64,000 bases of DNA from Mesorhizobium sp. AR02 (GTDB taxonomy: Bacteria; Pseudomonadota; Alphaproteobacteria; Rhizobiales; Rhizobiaceae). The translations under genes were made by a program, and so were the position numbers. Under the pieces are notes generated by a model that was not told the origin of the DNA, searched no databases, and was given only the letters and a program-made list of their open reading frames with translations. Of the stretch, positions 33,972-44,300 are shown piece after piece. The stretch spans positions 6,034,001 through 6,098,000 of the forward strand of contig NZ_CP080531.1 of NCBI RefSeq assembly GCF_024746835.1, written 5' to 3'. Positions within the stretch are counted from its first letter, which is position 1; the number at the start of each line of letters is the position of its first letter.

Positions 33972-34922
33972 ATGTCTCCACTCACAGAAACCGTGCTTTT
34001 TGTCTTCAGCCTCGTAGCGCTCGGCTATCTCGCCGGGCTCACCGGCTATCTCAGACCGGCGAGCGGCGAGGGGATATCGGACTTCGCGGTCTCGGTGGCG
34101 ATGCCGCTGCTTCTGTTCCAGACGATGGTGAATGCCGATTTTCACGGCGTCGCACCATGGCCGCTATGGGGGGCTTATTTCACGGCGGTGGCGATCACCT
34201 GGGCCGCCGGCCATCTCGTCACCACGCGGATATTCGGGCGCGACGCGCGCGCCGGTGTCGTCGGGGGCGTGTCGTCGGCCTATTCCAATGTGGTGCTGCT
34301 GGGCGCCCCGTTCATTCTTGGCATATTCGGCCCGAGCGGCTTCGAGGTGCTGTCGCTGCTGGTTTCCGTGCACCTGCCGGTCATGATGATGGCTTCGATC
34401 GTGCTGTTCGAGATGTTCGGCCGCGGCAGCGACGAGCATGTCCATCCGCTGCGGGTGCTGCGCAGTTTCCTGCGGCGGCTGTTCATCAACCCGCTGATCA
34501 TCGGCATCCTGCTCGGGCTGGCGTGGCGGCTCAGCGGCGTGCCGCTGCCGGACCTCGTCATGCGGCTGGTCGATGCGCTTGCCGACACGGCAGGGCCGGT
34601 GGCGCTGTTTGCCATGGGGCTCAGCCTGCGTCGCTTCGGCGTTTCCGGCAATGTGCGGCCGGCACTGGCGCTTTCGGTGCTGAAACTGTTCCTGATGCCG
34701 GCGCTGGTTCTCGCCTTCGTCTGGCTGCTTGGCCTGCCGCCCTTGACGGCCAAGGTAGCGGTGGTGGTCGCGGCGCTGCCATCCGGTATCAATTCCTACC
34801 TTATCGCCGTGCAGTTCAACACCGGCCAGGCGCTGGCGTCGAACCAGATGACCATCGCCACCGCCTGCGCCGCCGTCACCACGGCCTTCTGGCTGACGAT
34901 TGTGTTGCATGTCTTTGGGTAG
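33972..34922 (+). CDS. AEC-family (auxin efflux carrier-type) transporter
   Basis: Protein of 316 residues with about ten membrane spans in two five-helix halves. Typical features are VALGYLAGLTGYL at the N-terminus, AYSNVVLLGAPFI in helix 4, PLIIGILLGLAWRL, and ALPSGINSYLIAVQFNTGQALASNQMTIATA near the C-terminus. The family exports organic anions such as malonate or malate; auxin is unlikely to be the real substrate. Monocistronic, with four tandem 16-bp repeats immediately upstream. Confidence 0.87.
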   Translation: MSPLTETVLFVFSLVALGYLAGLTGYLRPASGEGISDFAVSVAMPLLLFQTMVNADFHGVAPWPLWGAYFTAVAITWAAGHLVTTRIFGRDARAGVVGGVSSAYSNVVLLGAPFILGIFGPSGFEVLSLLVSVHLPVMMMASIVLFEMFGRGSDEHVHPLRVLRSFLRRLFINPLIIGILLGLAWRLSGVPLPDLVMRLVDALADTAGPVALFAMGLSLRRFGVSGNVRPALALSVLKLFLMPALVLAFVWLLGLPPLTAKVAVVVAALPSGINSYLIAVQFNTGQALASNQMTIATACAAVTTAFWLTIVLHVFG

Positions 34923-35124
34923 GCCGTGCGCAAATCCAGGCGAGGCGGTACAGTCCGCTCTCGCCTTAGGCTGGCCCAACCCCTATATGCCATCTTGCGA
35001 TTGCTTGCGGGCCTTGCCCTAGGTAAAGAGCACTGGCTCCAGCGTGCCGGCTTCAGCCCACTGCGCACGCCCACCGAAGAATTCACAGACCGGCCCGTCA
35101 GGGCATCGAAACGGAGGATAGACC

Positions 35125-36582
35125 ATGCTTCAGAAAACCAGCCATTTCATGCGGCAGGCCAATCTCATCAACGGCGAATGGGTGCAGGCCGACAGCGGCC
35201 AGACGGTCGACGTCAACAACCCGGCCACCGGCCTCAAGATCGGCACGGTGCCGAAGTCGGGCAAGGCGGAGACCCGCCGTGCCATCGAGGCCGCGGACGC
35301 CGCCTTCAAGACCTGGCGCAAGACGACCGCGCTCGAGCGCTCGAAGCTGCTGCGCAAGCTGCATGACGCGATGATGGACAATCAGGACGTGCTGGCCGAA
35401 CTCTTGACCATCGAGCAGGGCAAGTCGCTGTTTGAATCGAAGGGCGAGATCGGCTCTGCCGCGGCCTACATTCTGTGGTTCGCCGAGGAAGGCCGCCGCA
35501 CCTATGGCGACGTCGTGCCGTCGCCATGGGCGGACCGCCGCATCCTGGTGACGAAGGAGCCGGTCGGCGTCATCGCCGCCATCACGCCGTGGAATTTCCC
35601 GTCCTCGATGCTGGCCCGCAAGCTCGGCCCGGCTCTCGCCGCCGGCTGCACCGCCGTGGTCAAGCCCGCCTCGCAGACGCCGTACTCGGGTCTCGCCTGG
35701 GGCGCGCTTGCCGAGGAAGTCGGCTTCCCCAAGGGCGTCGTCAACATCCTGACCGGTTCGGCCAGCGAGATCGGCGACGAGATCTGCGCCAACCCGCTGG
35801 TGTCGAAGATCACCTTCACCGGATCGACCGAGGTCGGCAAGCTGCTGATCCAGAAGTCGTCGGTGACCGTCAAGAAAGTGTCGATGGAGCTCGGCGGCAA
35901 CGCGCCGTTCATCGTCTTCGACGACGCCGACATCGAGCGCGCGGTCGCCGGCGCGATCACCGCCAAGTACCGCAATTCCGGCCAGACCTGCGTCTGCACC
36001 AACCGCTTTCTCGTTCAGGCCGGTGTCTACGACAAGTTCGTCGAGAAACTGGCCGCCGCCAGCAATGGGCTGAAGGTTGGCTCCGGCCTCGAAGACGGCG
36101 TGCAGCAAGGACCGCTGATCGACGAAAAGGCGGTCGAGAAGGTCGAGGAACTGATTGCCGATGCCACCTCAAAGGGCGGCAAGATCGTCGCCGGCGGCAA
36201 GCGCCATGCGCTGGGCGGTTCGTTCTTCCAGCCGACGGTCATCGCCAACGCCACGCCCAAGATGCGCTTCATGAAGGAAGAGATCTTCGGCCCGGTCGCT
36301 CCGGTGTTCAAGTTCGAGACGGAAGCGGAAGCAATCGCGCTCGCCAACGATACCGAATTCGGCCTCGCCTGTTATTTCTACACCGGCGATCTCGGCCGCG
36401 CCTTCCGCGTCATGGAAGGGCTGAAATACGGCATGGTCGGCGTCAATGAAGGCCTCATCACCACGCCGGAGGCGCCGTTCGGCGGCGTCAAGGAATCGGG
36501 CCTTGGCAAGGAAGGCGGACATCAGGGCATCGAAGACTATCTCGATACCAAATATGTGTGCATCGGCGGCCTCGGCCTCTGA
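35125..36582 (+). CDS. gabD: Succinate-semialdehyde dehydrogenase
   Basis: Protein of 485 residues, full length for GabD. It oxidises succinate semialdehyde to succinate, the last step of GABA use. Aldehyde dehydrogenase landmarks are present: ITPWNFPSSMLARK, FTGSTEVGKLL, the general-base MELGGNAPFIVF and catalytic Cys in RNSGQTCVCTNR. The CVC sequence beside the nucleophile is typical of this subgroup. GGAGG precedes the ATG. The 202-nt gap upstream shows nothing recognisable. Confidence 0.9.
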   Translation: MLQKTSHFMRQANLINGEWVQADSGQTVDVNNPATGLKIGTVPKSGKAETRRAIEAADAAFKTWRKTTALERSKLLRKLHDAMMDNQDVLAELLTIEQGKSLFESKGEIGSAAAYILWFAEEGRRTYGDVVPSPWADRRILVTKEPVGVIAAITPWNFPSSMLARKLGPALAAGCTAVVKPASQTPYSGLAWGALAEEVGFPKGVVNILTGSASEIGDEICANPLVSKITFTGSTEVGKLLIQKSSVTVKKVSMELGGNAPFIVFDDADIERAVAGAITAKYRNSGQTCVCTNRFLVQAGVYDKFVEKLAAASNGLKVGSGLEDGVQQGPLIDEKAVEKVEELIADATSKGGKIVAGGKRHALGGSFFQPTVIANATPKMRFMKEEIFGPVAPVFKFETEAEAIALANDTEFGLACYFYTGDLGRAFRVMEGLKYGMVGVNEGLITTPEAPFGGVKESGLGKEGGHQGIEDYLDTKYVCIGGLGL

Positions 36583-36674
36583 TAGACTGCTCCTGAGATG
36601 GGGAGGCCAATCGCCTGCCCATCTCTTATGGGAAAACCAGCCGAAGTCCTCTGGATCTACTGGCATTTGCGGGC

Positions 36675-37697
36675 ATGGCGATGAAGGACGGCGAGGTTTT
36701 CGGCACGACGCAGGCGGGCGAGGCGGTGCGCCGTTTCACCATCAGGGGCGGCGGTATAACCGCCAACATCATCGGACTCGGCGCCATTATCCAGGATTTG
36801 CGCCTGACCGGGCACGATGCACCGCTGGTGCTCGGCTACAACACTTTGCAAGCCTACGAAGCCGACAACGCCTTCTTCGGCGCGGTGGTCGGCCGCTATG
36901 CCAACCGCATTCGCGATGGCCGCTTCACCATTGGTGGCAGCCGCTACCAGACTGAGCAAAATTTCCTCGGCAAGCACACGCTGCATGGCGGCTCGCAAGG
37001 CTATTCGCACCGGCCATGGACGGTTTCGCTGCACGGCCGGGATTTCGTCACGCTGACGCTGCATGATCCCGACGGCACGATGGGCTTTCCCGGCGCGCTC
37101 GACGTCACATGCACCTACCGGCTGAAGATTCCCGGCACACTCAGCGTCGAACTGACGGCGACCTGCGAGGAGCCGACGCTGTGCAATCTCACCCAGCACT
37201 CCTATTTCAACCTCGATGATGGCGGCGCCGGCGACATTCTCGACCACAGAATGATGTTGAATGCCGGCGCCTATCTGCCTGTCGACAGCGACATGATCCC
37301 GACCGGCGTGGTCAAGCCGGTCGACGGCACGCCCTTCGATTTTCGCCAGGCGCGGCCGCTGCGCATGGAAACCGAGGGCGAACAGCTGCCCTATGACCAG
37401 AATTTCTGCCTTGCTTCGACGCGCGGGCCGCTGCGGCAAGCGGCATGGGCGCAAGGGGCCAGTTCCGGCGTCGAGATGGAGGTCTGGACCACGGAGCCCG
37501 GTGTCCAGCTCTACACCGGCCAGTATGTGACGCCGCGCAAAGGGCTGGAAGGGCGGGACTACAAGGCTTTTTCCGGTTTCTGCCTGGAGCCGCAAATATG
37601 GCCGGATGCACCGAACCGGCCCTATTTCCCGCAAGCAACGCTGTGGCCGGGCGCGATCTACCATCATGTGACGGAATACCGCTTCCGTCTGCCTTGA
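36675..37697 (+). CDS. Aldose 1-epimerase
   Basis: Protein of 340 residues with the galactose mutarotase fold. Signature elements include VVGRYANRIRDGRFTIGG, HTLHGGSQGYSHRPW (catalytic His), LTQHSYFNLDDGGAGDILDHR (second His), and EVWTTEPGVQLYTGQYV with the catalytic Glu region. It interconverts sugar anomers in the cytoplasm. It ends two bases before the end of the convergent kdgK gene, so the two share a terminator region. The ATG at 36681 is an alternative start. Confidence 0.87.
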   Translation: MAMKDGEVFGTTQAGEAVRRFTIRGGGITANIIGLGAIIQDLRLTGHDAPLVLGYNTLQAYEADNAFFGAVVGRYANRIRDGRFTIGGSRYQTEQNFLGKHTLHGGSQGYSHRPWTVSLHGRDFVTLTLHDPDGTMGFPGALDVTCTYRLKIPGTLSVELTATCEEPTLCNLTQHSYFNLDDGGAGDILDHRMMLNAGAYLPVDSDMIPTGVVKPVDGTPFDFRQARPLRMETEGEQLPYDQNFCLASTRGPLRQAAWAQGASSGVEMEVWTTEPGVQLYTGQYVTPRKGLEGRDYKAFSGFCLEPQIWPDAPNRPYFPQATLWPGAIYHHVTEYRFRLP

Positions 37698-37699
37698 TC

Positions 37700-38620
37700 T
37701 TATCCCGCGAACGCCGCCCGTAGCGTTTCGAACGGCGCCAGCGCGCCGCGAACCTGGACCACGGCGGCGGCGACGCGATGGGCTCGGCGGACAGCTTCCT
37801 GCGGGCCATGGCCGGCGAGGCGCGCCGCGAGGTAGCCGCCATTGAAGGAATCGCCGGCGCCGGTGGTGTCTACGGGGGCCGCGACATGGATCGCCGGCAC
37901 GTTGTGCAGTGTCCCGCTTTCGGCAATCAGCGCCGGCTGCTCGCCGTTCTTGACGACGACCTCGCCGACCCATTGCTGGAGCCGCTCGGCCGTCGCCTGC
38001 GGCGTTGCATCCTCAAACAGCATCTGCTCGTCGGGGAAGGTCGGCAATGCGATGTCCGTGACACCTAGCGCTTCGACGATGGCCGCTTGCGCGTTCTCGC
38101 GGTTGCGCCAGAGCCGTGGCCGGTAGTTGGGGTCGAAGGCGATCAGCGAGCCCGCTGCGCGGGCTCTGGCCACGGCGGCCAGCAGTGTTTTGCGCGCAGC
38201 ATCGTCCAGAATTGCCAAAGTGATTCCGGAAAAGTACACAAGTGCCTGATTTTCAAGGCTTTTCGAAAGTGCTTCGGGATCCGAAGCAAGCTGCCGGGCC
38301 GCAGCGTCGCCGCGCCAGTAGGTGAAGGAGCGTTCGGCGCCGGTCAGCGTGATCGCATAGAGGCCGGGCCGCGCGCCAGCTATCACCGGGCTGGAACCGA
38401 TGCCGATGCCGTTTTCGGCGAAGAAGCCGATCTGGCCTTGCGAGAAGGGGTCGTCGCCGAAGGCCGAGACATAGGTCGCCGGCCGGTCTTCGCTCAACGC
38501 ATGCAGCGCCCACAGCGTGTTGAACGTGTCGCCGGCAAAACCCATGCGCCAGTTCGGGCCGGTCTGACCCGACAGTTCGAGCATGCATTCGCCGATCGAG
38601 GCGACGCCGTTTCCCGCCAT
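37700..38620 (-). CDS. kdgK: 2-dehydro-3-deoxygluconokinase (PfkB family)
   Basis: Protein of 306 residues from the ATG at 38620, which follows GGAGG. The PfkB fold is shown by ASIGECMLELSG at the N-terminus, RSFTYWRGDAAAR, and the C-terminal VDTTGAGDSFNGGYLAARL carrying the catalytic Asp. The N-terminal GECMLELS is typical of KDG kinases, which phosphorylate 2-keto-3-deoxygluconate. It is monocistronic here, with no uronate catabolic genes nearby, so the exact sugar is probable rather than certain. Confidence 0.82.
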   Translation of the reverse strand: MAGNGVASIGECMLELSGQTGPNWRMGFAGDTFNTLWALHALSEDRPATYVSAFGDDPFSQGQIGFFAENGIGIGSSPVIAGARPGLYAITLTGAERSFTYWRGDAAARQLASDPEALSKSLENQALVYFSGITLAILDDAARKTLLAAVARARAAGSLIAFDPNYRPRLWRNRENAQAAIVEALGVTDIALPTFPDEQMLFEDATPQATAERLQQWVGEVVVKNGEQPALIAESGTLHNVPAIHVAAPVDTTGAGDSFNGGYLAARLAGHGPQEAVRRAHRVAAAVVQVRGALAPFETLRAAFAG

Positions 38621-38726
38621 CTGCAATCCTCCAGTGATTTCGGTGCTGTAGCTTTTTGCCGGCGGCGGCGCCATGCTTGGCAAGCAGGCATTTTTGCGCC
38701 ACAGCGTTTTCCCACAGGCTGGCGGG

Positions 38727-39221
38727 ATGCGATCCACCCGGCAGAGCGTTATCCGCAGAAGAGGAACCGGTTTGGCATCGTTATGGCGTTATCTCTTGGC
38801 GGGTCTTGGTCTGGCTGCTCTGCTCGTCGGCATCCTCGCGGTCGTCTATCTGACCGCGCCGCAATCGGCGCAGCCAGTCGGCCCGGATGTCTCGCGCACG
38901 AAGAACACGGACAACGGGCTGTTCGTGGCAAGTTTTTCGCCAGAGCGGGGTGTCGTGCGGTTGGGCGAGCTGGAATCCTGGCTGCTGACCTTGAAGACAA
39001 AGGCCGGCGCGCCGGTGGAGGGGGCAGCGATCGCGGTCTCCGGCGGCATGCCGCAGCACAATCACGGCCTGCCGACCAGTCCGCAGGCGACCGACTATCT
39101 CGGCGATGGACGCTACCGGATCGAAGGGATCAAGTTCACGATGAGCGGCTGGTGGCAGCTGCATTTCGCCATCTCTGCCTCCGCCGGCTCCGACACGGTG
39201 CTGTTCAACGTGGTGCTGTGA
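38727..39221 (+). CDS. FixH/YtkA-like membrane-anchored protein
   Basis: Protein of 164 residues from the ATG at 38727. One N-terminal membrane span (about 20-42) precedes a periplasmic beta-sandwich with the YtkA/FixH pattern LGELESWLLTLKTKAGAPVEGAAIAVSGGMPQHNHGLPTSPQ. The HNHG region may bind copper. It lies seven bases upstream of a di-heme peroxidase gene and the pair is probably one unit; a chaperone-like or metal-supply role is inference. Confidence 0.75.
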   Translation: MRSTRQSVIRRRGTGLASLWRYLLAGLGLAALLVGILAVVYLTAPQSAQPVGPDVSRTKNTDNGLFVASFSPERGVVRLGELESWLLTLKTKAGAPVEGAAIAVSGGMPQHNHGLPTSPQATDYLGDGRYRIEGIKFTMSGWWQLHFAISASAGSDTVLFNVVL

Positions 39222-39228
39222 GCGGCCG

Positions 39229-40428
39229 ATGAAGCGCCTTGTCTGCATTCTGGCGCTGATGGTAGCCGTTGTCCTTGGCGGTTGCGGCAAGCCGGATTTT
39301 TCCGACACCGAGAAGAAGACCATCGCTTCGCTGATGCTGTCGGCGCTGCCGTCGCTGAAGCCGGACACCACCAATCGCTTCGCCGATGTGCCGGCCGCCG
39401 CGGCCCTTGGCTCGACGCTTTTCTTCGATCTGGGCATGAGCCGCGACGGCACGGTGTCCTGCTCGACCTGTCACAAGATCGACCGCCAGTTCCAGGACGA
39501 CCTGCCGCAAGCGGTGGGCGTCGGCCGCACCAACCGCCGCACAATGGCATTGGCGGGCGTGGCGCGTGACCCCTGGTTCTTCTGGGACGGCCGCCGCGAC
39601 AGCCTGTGGGCGCAAGCGCTGACGCCTTTGGAAAACCCGCTGGAGCAGGCGGGAAACCGCGCTGCCTACGCGCATTACATTAAGGCGCGCTTCGGCGAGC
39701 GCTATGAGCGCATTTTCGGACCGCTGCCTGATTTTTCCGGCATTCCGTTGAATGCCAGCCCGCTGGGAACCGATGCCGAGAAGGCTGCCTGGAACACGAT
39801 GAGCGATGCGCAGCGCGATGCCATCAACCGCGTCTATGCCAATATCGGCAAGGCGATCGCCGCCTTCGAACGCTCGATCGAGCCGTCGCAGACGCGCTTC
39901 GACCGCTTTGCCCTGGACCTCGTCACCGGCGCCGAGCCGAAGGGCGATGCGGTCTTTACGCGGGAAGAAATCCTTGGGCTGAAACTGTTCATCGGCAAGG
40001 CCAATTGCGTGACCTGCCACAATGGCCCGCGCTTCACCGACAACGGCTTTCACAACACCGGCGTGCCGCCTGTTGCGGACTTGCCGCCGGATCGCGGGCG
40101 CGTCGACGCGGTGAGCCAGGTCGAGGCCGACCCGTTCAACTGCTTCGGCGCTTATCGCGATGGCGACGTCAGTGCCTGCGGCGAACTGCGTTTCATGGTC
40201 AAGGATGCGCCGCAACTGATCCGCGCCTACAAGACACCCTCACTGCGCGGAGCCGCCACGCGACCGCCCTATATGCATGCTGGGCAGTTTTCGTCGCTCG
40301 ACGAGGTGGTGGCACACTACGCCAAGGCTGCGCCCAGTGCGGAAGGGGTATCCGAGATTCACCCGCTGGAACTGTCGGACCGCGAGCGCGCCGCGCTGGT
40401 GGCGTTTTTGAAGACGCTGGCGGAGTAA
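39229..40428 (+). CDS. Di-heme cytochrome c peroxidase/MauG-like lipoprotein
   Basis: Protein of 399 residues. The lipobox is in ALMVAVVLGGC (Cys19). Two heme c motifs are visible, CSTCH near residue 80 and CVTCH near residue 261, the spacing expected of the CcpA/MauG family. The N-terminal region has LGSTLFFDLGMSRDGTVSC and the C-terminal one YKTPSLRGAATRPPYMHAGQF. It would act in the periplasm, reducing peroxide or oxidising a protein partner. It follows the YtkA-like gene directly. Confidence 0.9.
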   Translation: MKRLVCILALMVAVVLGGCGKPDFSDTEKKTIASLMLSALPSLKPDTTNRFADVPAAAALGSTLFFDLGMSRDGTVSCSTCHKIDRQFQDDLPQAVGVGRTNRRTMALAGVARDPWFFWDGRRDSLWAQALTPLENPLEQAGNRAAYAHYIKARFGERYERIFGPLPDFSGIPLNASPLGTDAEKAAWNTMSDAQRDAINRVYANIGKAIAAFERSIEPSQTRFDRFALDLVTGAEPKGDAVFTREEILGLKLFIGKANCVTCHNGPRFTDNGFHNTGVPPVADLPPDRGRVDAVSQVEADPFNCFGAYRDGDVSACGELRFMVKDAPQLIRAYKTPSLRGAATRPPYMHAGQFSSLDEVVAHYAKAAPSAEGVSEIHPLELSDRERAALVAFLKTLAE

Positions 40429-40503
40429 AGCCGTCGACGAAAAGATGGTTGAAGGCGCGAAGCTAGGTGAGGTGGTGCTTCGGCGATTGGCAAACATCCA
40501 TCG

Positions 40504-40692
40504 CTTCGTCATCCTGGGGCGAAGCAAGGAGCGAAGCGACGCGGCGCAGACCCCAGGATCCATGCCGGGACTCGGAAGCGCTGCTACGGTGCAGAATTCT
40601 GTCCCCGCTGCACTCCACGGCTAAGGTCGCGGCATGGATCCTCGGGTCTCCGCGACGGAGCTTCGCTCTTGCTCCGCCCGTGGATGACGAAG
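40504..40692. repeat. Cloverleaf intergenic repeat, copy C
   Basis: P1 CTTCGTC (40504-40510) pairs with GACGAAG (40686-40692). P2 ATCCTGGGG (40511-40519) pairs perfectly with CCCCAGGAT (40551-40559). P3 CCATGCCG (40560-40567) pairs with CGGCATGG (40630-40637). P4 ATCCTCGGG (40638-40646) pairs with CCCGTGGAT (40677-40685), with one mismatch. It lies between the convergent peroxidase and putR genes. Confidence 0.9.
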
Positions 40693-40722
40693 GTGGAGGG
40701 GGCTTCGGCTGATCCCGAGGTT

Positions 40723-41175
40723 CTATCGATCCTTCACCGTCTCCATCGCCACGAAGGTCGAGGTCTGGGCGACATGGGGGAGGGCCGAGATGCGCTCGCC
40801 CAGAACGCGGCGGTAGGCGGCGATATCCCGGGTGCGGACCTTCAGCAGATAGTCGAAGCTCGATGCCATCATATGGCACTGCTCGATCTCCGGCACACTC
40901 TGCACGGACCGATTGAAAGCGTCGAGTGCGGCGGAACGGGTATCGGACAGTTTCACCTGGACGAAGGCGACGTGGCCTTCGCCCATGCGCTCGCGATCGA
41001 TGATCGCCTGGTAGCCCCTGATATAGCCGTCCTTCTCCAGCCGCTTCACCCGCGCCTGCACCGGTGTCTTCGACAGACCGACCTTTGCAGCGAGTTCCGA
41101 CATCGAAAGCCGCCCGTCGCTTGCCAGCGCCGCCAGGATATTTCTATCGATGCGGTCCAATTGGTCTTCTGTCAT
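40723..41175 (-). CDS. putR: Lrp/AsnC-family regulator of proline catabolism
   Basis: Protein of 150 residues. The N-terminal helix-turn-helix reads LDRIDRNILAALASDGRLSMSELAAKVGLSKTPVQARVKRLEKDGYI, and the RAM ligand-binding domain follows. Divergence from putA, 164 nt away, is the standard arrangement for alphaproteobacterial PutR, which activates putA in response to proline. The putA product here lacks an N-terminal ribbon-helix-helix, so regulation must come from a separate protein such as this one. Confidence 0.87.
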   Translation of the reverse strand: MTEDQLDRIDRNILAALASDGRLSMSELAAKVGLSKTPVQARVKRLEKDGYIRGYQAIIDRERMGEGHVAFVQVKLSDTRSAALDAFNRSVQSVPEIEQCHMMASSFDYLLKVRTRDIAAYRRVLGERISALPHVAQTSTFVAMETVKDR

Positions 41176-41339
41176 CGAAAGTGCAGTCCATATTTTGACA
41201 TTTCAGGCGCCACGATAGATTGATTGACCTATGATGTCGATTTCTTTGGACCGACTGAAATCTGCGCCTATGCTAGCTTGCGCCATTCGGTCCGGTGACC
41301 GCCGGCCCGCTCGTTGATGTTCGCTCCACAGGACCCGCC

Positions 41340-44300
41340 ATGCCGCTCGATACCATCCGCCAGCAGATCCGTGCCAACTATTTGCCTGACGAAGACGAGG
41401 CCGTGAAGCGGCTGGCCGAAGCGACAGGGCTTTCGGCCGGGGATCGCGATGCGATCTCGGCGCGGGCCGCCGATCTGGTGCGGGCGGTGCGCGGCTCGTC
41501 CGATCCCCGACTGATGGAAGTCTTCCTCTCCGCCTATGGCCTTTCCACAAAGGAAGGCGTGGCGCTGATGTGCCTGGCCGAAGCGCTGCTGCGCGTGCCT
41601 GACACTGAGACGATGGACGATCTCATCGCCGACAAGATCGCGCCGCATGACTGGTCGGCGCATTCCGGCGGTTCAAGCTCGATCTTCGTCAACGCCTCGA
41701 CCTGGGCGCTGATGCTGACCGGCCGTGTGCTGGACGAGGGTGAGGGCGGCATCGAAGGCACGTTGCGCTCGATGGTGCGGCGGCTGGGCGAGCCAGTCAT
41801 CCGCAAGGCGGTGGCAGCGGCGATGCGCGAAATGGGCGAGCAGTTCGTGCTCGGCCGCACCATTGCGGAAGCCGTCAAGCGCGGCCGGCCGATGACGCAG
41901 AAGGGCTATCTCTATTCCTTCGACATGCTGGGCGAGGCGGCCCGCACCGAGGCCGACGCGCTGCGCTACCACAAGGCCTATGCCGACGCGATTTCTTCGC
42001 TCGACGCCGGCTCCAACGGTCCTGACATCCGACAAAACCACGGCATTTCGGTGAAGCTTTCGGCGCTGCATCCGCGCTACGAGGTGGCGCAGAAGGAAGA
42101 GATGCTGCCTGTGATGGCCGAGCGGCTGTTGTCGCTGGCGCTGGCAGCCAGGCATTCGCGCATGGGCCTCAACATCGACGCCGAAGAAGCCGACCGTCTC
42201 GATCTGTCGCTCGACGTCATCGAGCGCGTGCTGGCCGAGCCGGAGCTCGCCGGCTGGAACGGTTTTGGTGTCGTCGTCCAGGCCTATGGTCCGCGCGCCG
42301 CCTTTGCCATCGACTGGCTCTATGCGCTGGCGAAGAAGTACGACCGCACCATCATGGTGCGGCTGGTCAAGGGTGCCTATTGGGACACCGAGATCAAGCG
42401 GGCGCAGACGCTCGGACTATCCGGCTATCCCGTCTTTACCCGCAAGGCCAACACCGACGTCTCCTACATGGCTTGCGCGAAGAAACTGCTTGGCATGACC
42501 GACCGCATCTATCCGCAATTCGCCACCCACAACGCCCACACGGTCGCGGCCATCCTGTCGATGGCGGGAAATCGTGACTCCTTCGAGTTCCAGCGCCTGC
42601 ATGGCATGGGCGAGGCGCTGCATGAGACCGTGCGCCAGGCCGAAGGCACGCGTTGCCGCATCTATGCGCCGGTCGGCGCGCATTCCGACCTGCTTGCCTA
42701 TCTGGTCCGTCGGCTGTTGGAGAACGGCGCCAACTCCTCCTTCGTGCACCAGCTGACCGACGAGGATGTCGAGCCGGAAGACATCGCGCGCGATCCGCTG
42801 GAGACAGTCGAGGACCAGGGCCCTGCTGCCAATCCGGCGATCGCCCGGCCGTCGCAGATTTTTGGCGCAGGCCGCCGCAATTCGAAAGGCTTTGACATCA
42901 CCGATACGGTGACGCTGGCGGCGATCGACAAGGCCAGGGCGGCGTTCGCCGGGCCGGATCGCTGGCATGCCAAGCCGATCACGCGCGCCGCCGGCTACGG
43001 CAAGCAGCGCCCAATCGTCAATCCGGCCAAGCCTGATGAAGTGGTCGGCACGGTTCACGAGGCGGCCGCCAAGCAGGTCACGATCGCCGTGCGCATCGCA
43101 GTGGAAGCGCAGCCGGCCTGGGCAAAACGGCCGGTCGCGGAGCGCGCCGCCATCCTCAACCGCGCCGCCGACCTCTATGAGGCCAATGCGGTCGAGTTCT
43201 TCGCGCTCGCCACCCGCGAGGCCGGCAAATCGCTGGCCGACGGCGTTGCCGAGGTGCGCGAAGCCGTCGACTTCCTGCGTTACTACGCCGCCGAGGCGGC
43301 CAACGCCGAGGCAGGCACGCAAGCCCGCGGCGCCATCGTCTGCATCTCGCCATGGAATTTCCCGCTCGCCATCTTCACCGGCCAAATCGCGGCGGCACTG
43401 GTCACCGGCAATTCGGTGATCGCCAAGCCGGCCGAGCAGACGCCGCTGATCGCCTTCCGCGCTGTCGAACTGCTGCGAGAGGCCGGTGTGCCGGAAGACG
43501 TCATCCAGTTGCTGCCCGGCGACGGCCCATCGGTCGGCGCGCCGCTGACAGCCGACCCGCGTATCGCCGGCGTCTGCTTTACCGGCTCGACCGAGGTCGC
43601 CAAGCTGATCGAGAAGCAGCTGGCGGAGACCGCGGCACCCGACGCCATGCTGATTGCCGAGACCGGCGGCCTCAACGCCATGATCGTCGATTCCACCGCG
43701 CTGCCCGAGCAGGCGGTGCGCGATATCCTGGCCTCGGCCTTCCAGAGTGCCGGTCAGCGCTGCTCGGCGCTGCGCGTGCTCTACGTCCAGAAGGACGTCG
43801 AGAAAAAGATGCTGGAGATGCTGAAGGGTGCCATGGAAGCGCTCAACATCGGTGATCCCTGGCAGATTTCGACCGATGTCGGTCCGGTCATCGACGATGA
43901 GGCGCAGGCCTCGATCCGCGACTATTGCACGAAGAAGGGCCTCGAGGGCCGGCTGATCGCCAAGCTCGAAGCGCCGAAAGACGGCCGCTTCGTCGCGCCG
44001 CATGTCTTCAGGGTCAAGGGCATCGAGGAGATGGAGCGCGAAGTGTTCGGGCCGGTGCTGCATGTCGCCACCTTCGACGCCGATGAGATCGACGCGGTCA
44101 TCGCCGCGATCAACCGCAAGGGCTATGGCCTGACCTTCGGCCTGCACACCCGCATCGAGGGCCGCGTCCAGCATTTCGTCGACGGCATCCATGCCGGCAA
44201 TATCTATGTCAACCGCAACCAGATCGGTGCTGTCGTCGGTTCGCAACCCTTTGGCGGCGAGGGGCTGTCGGGCACTGGTCCAAAGGCTGGTGGGCCGCAC

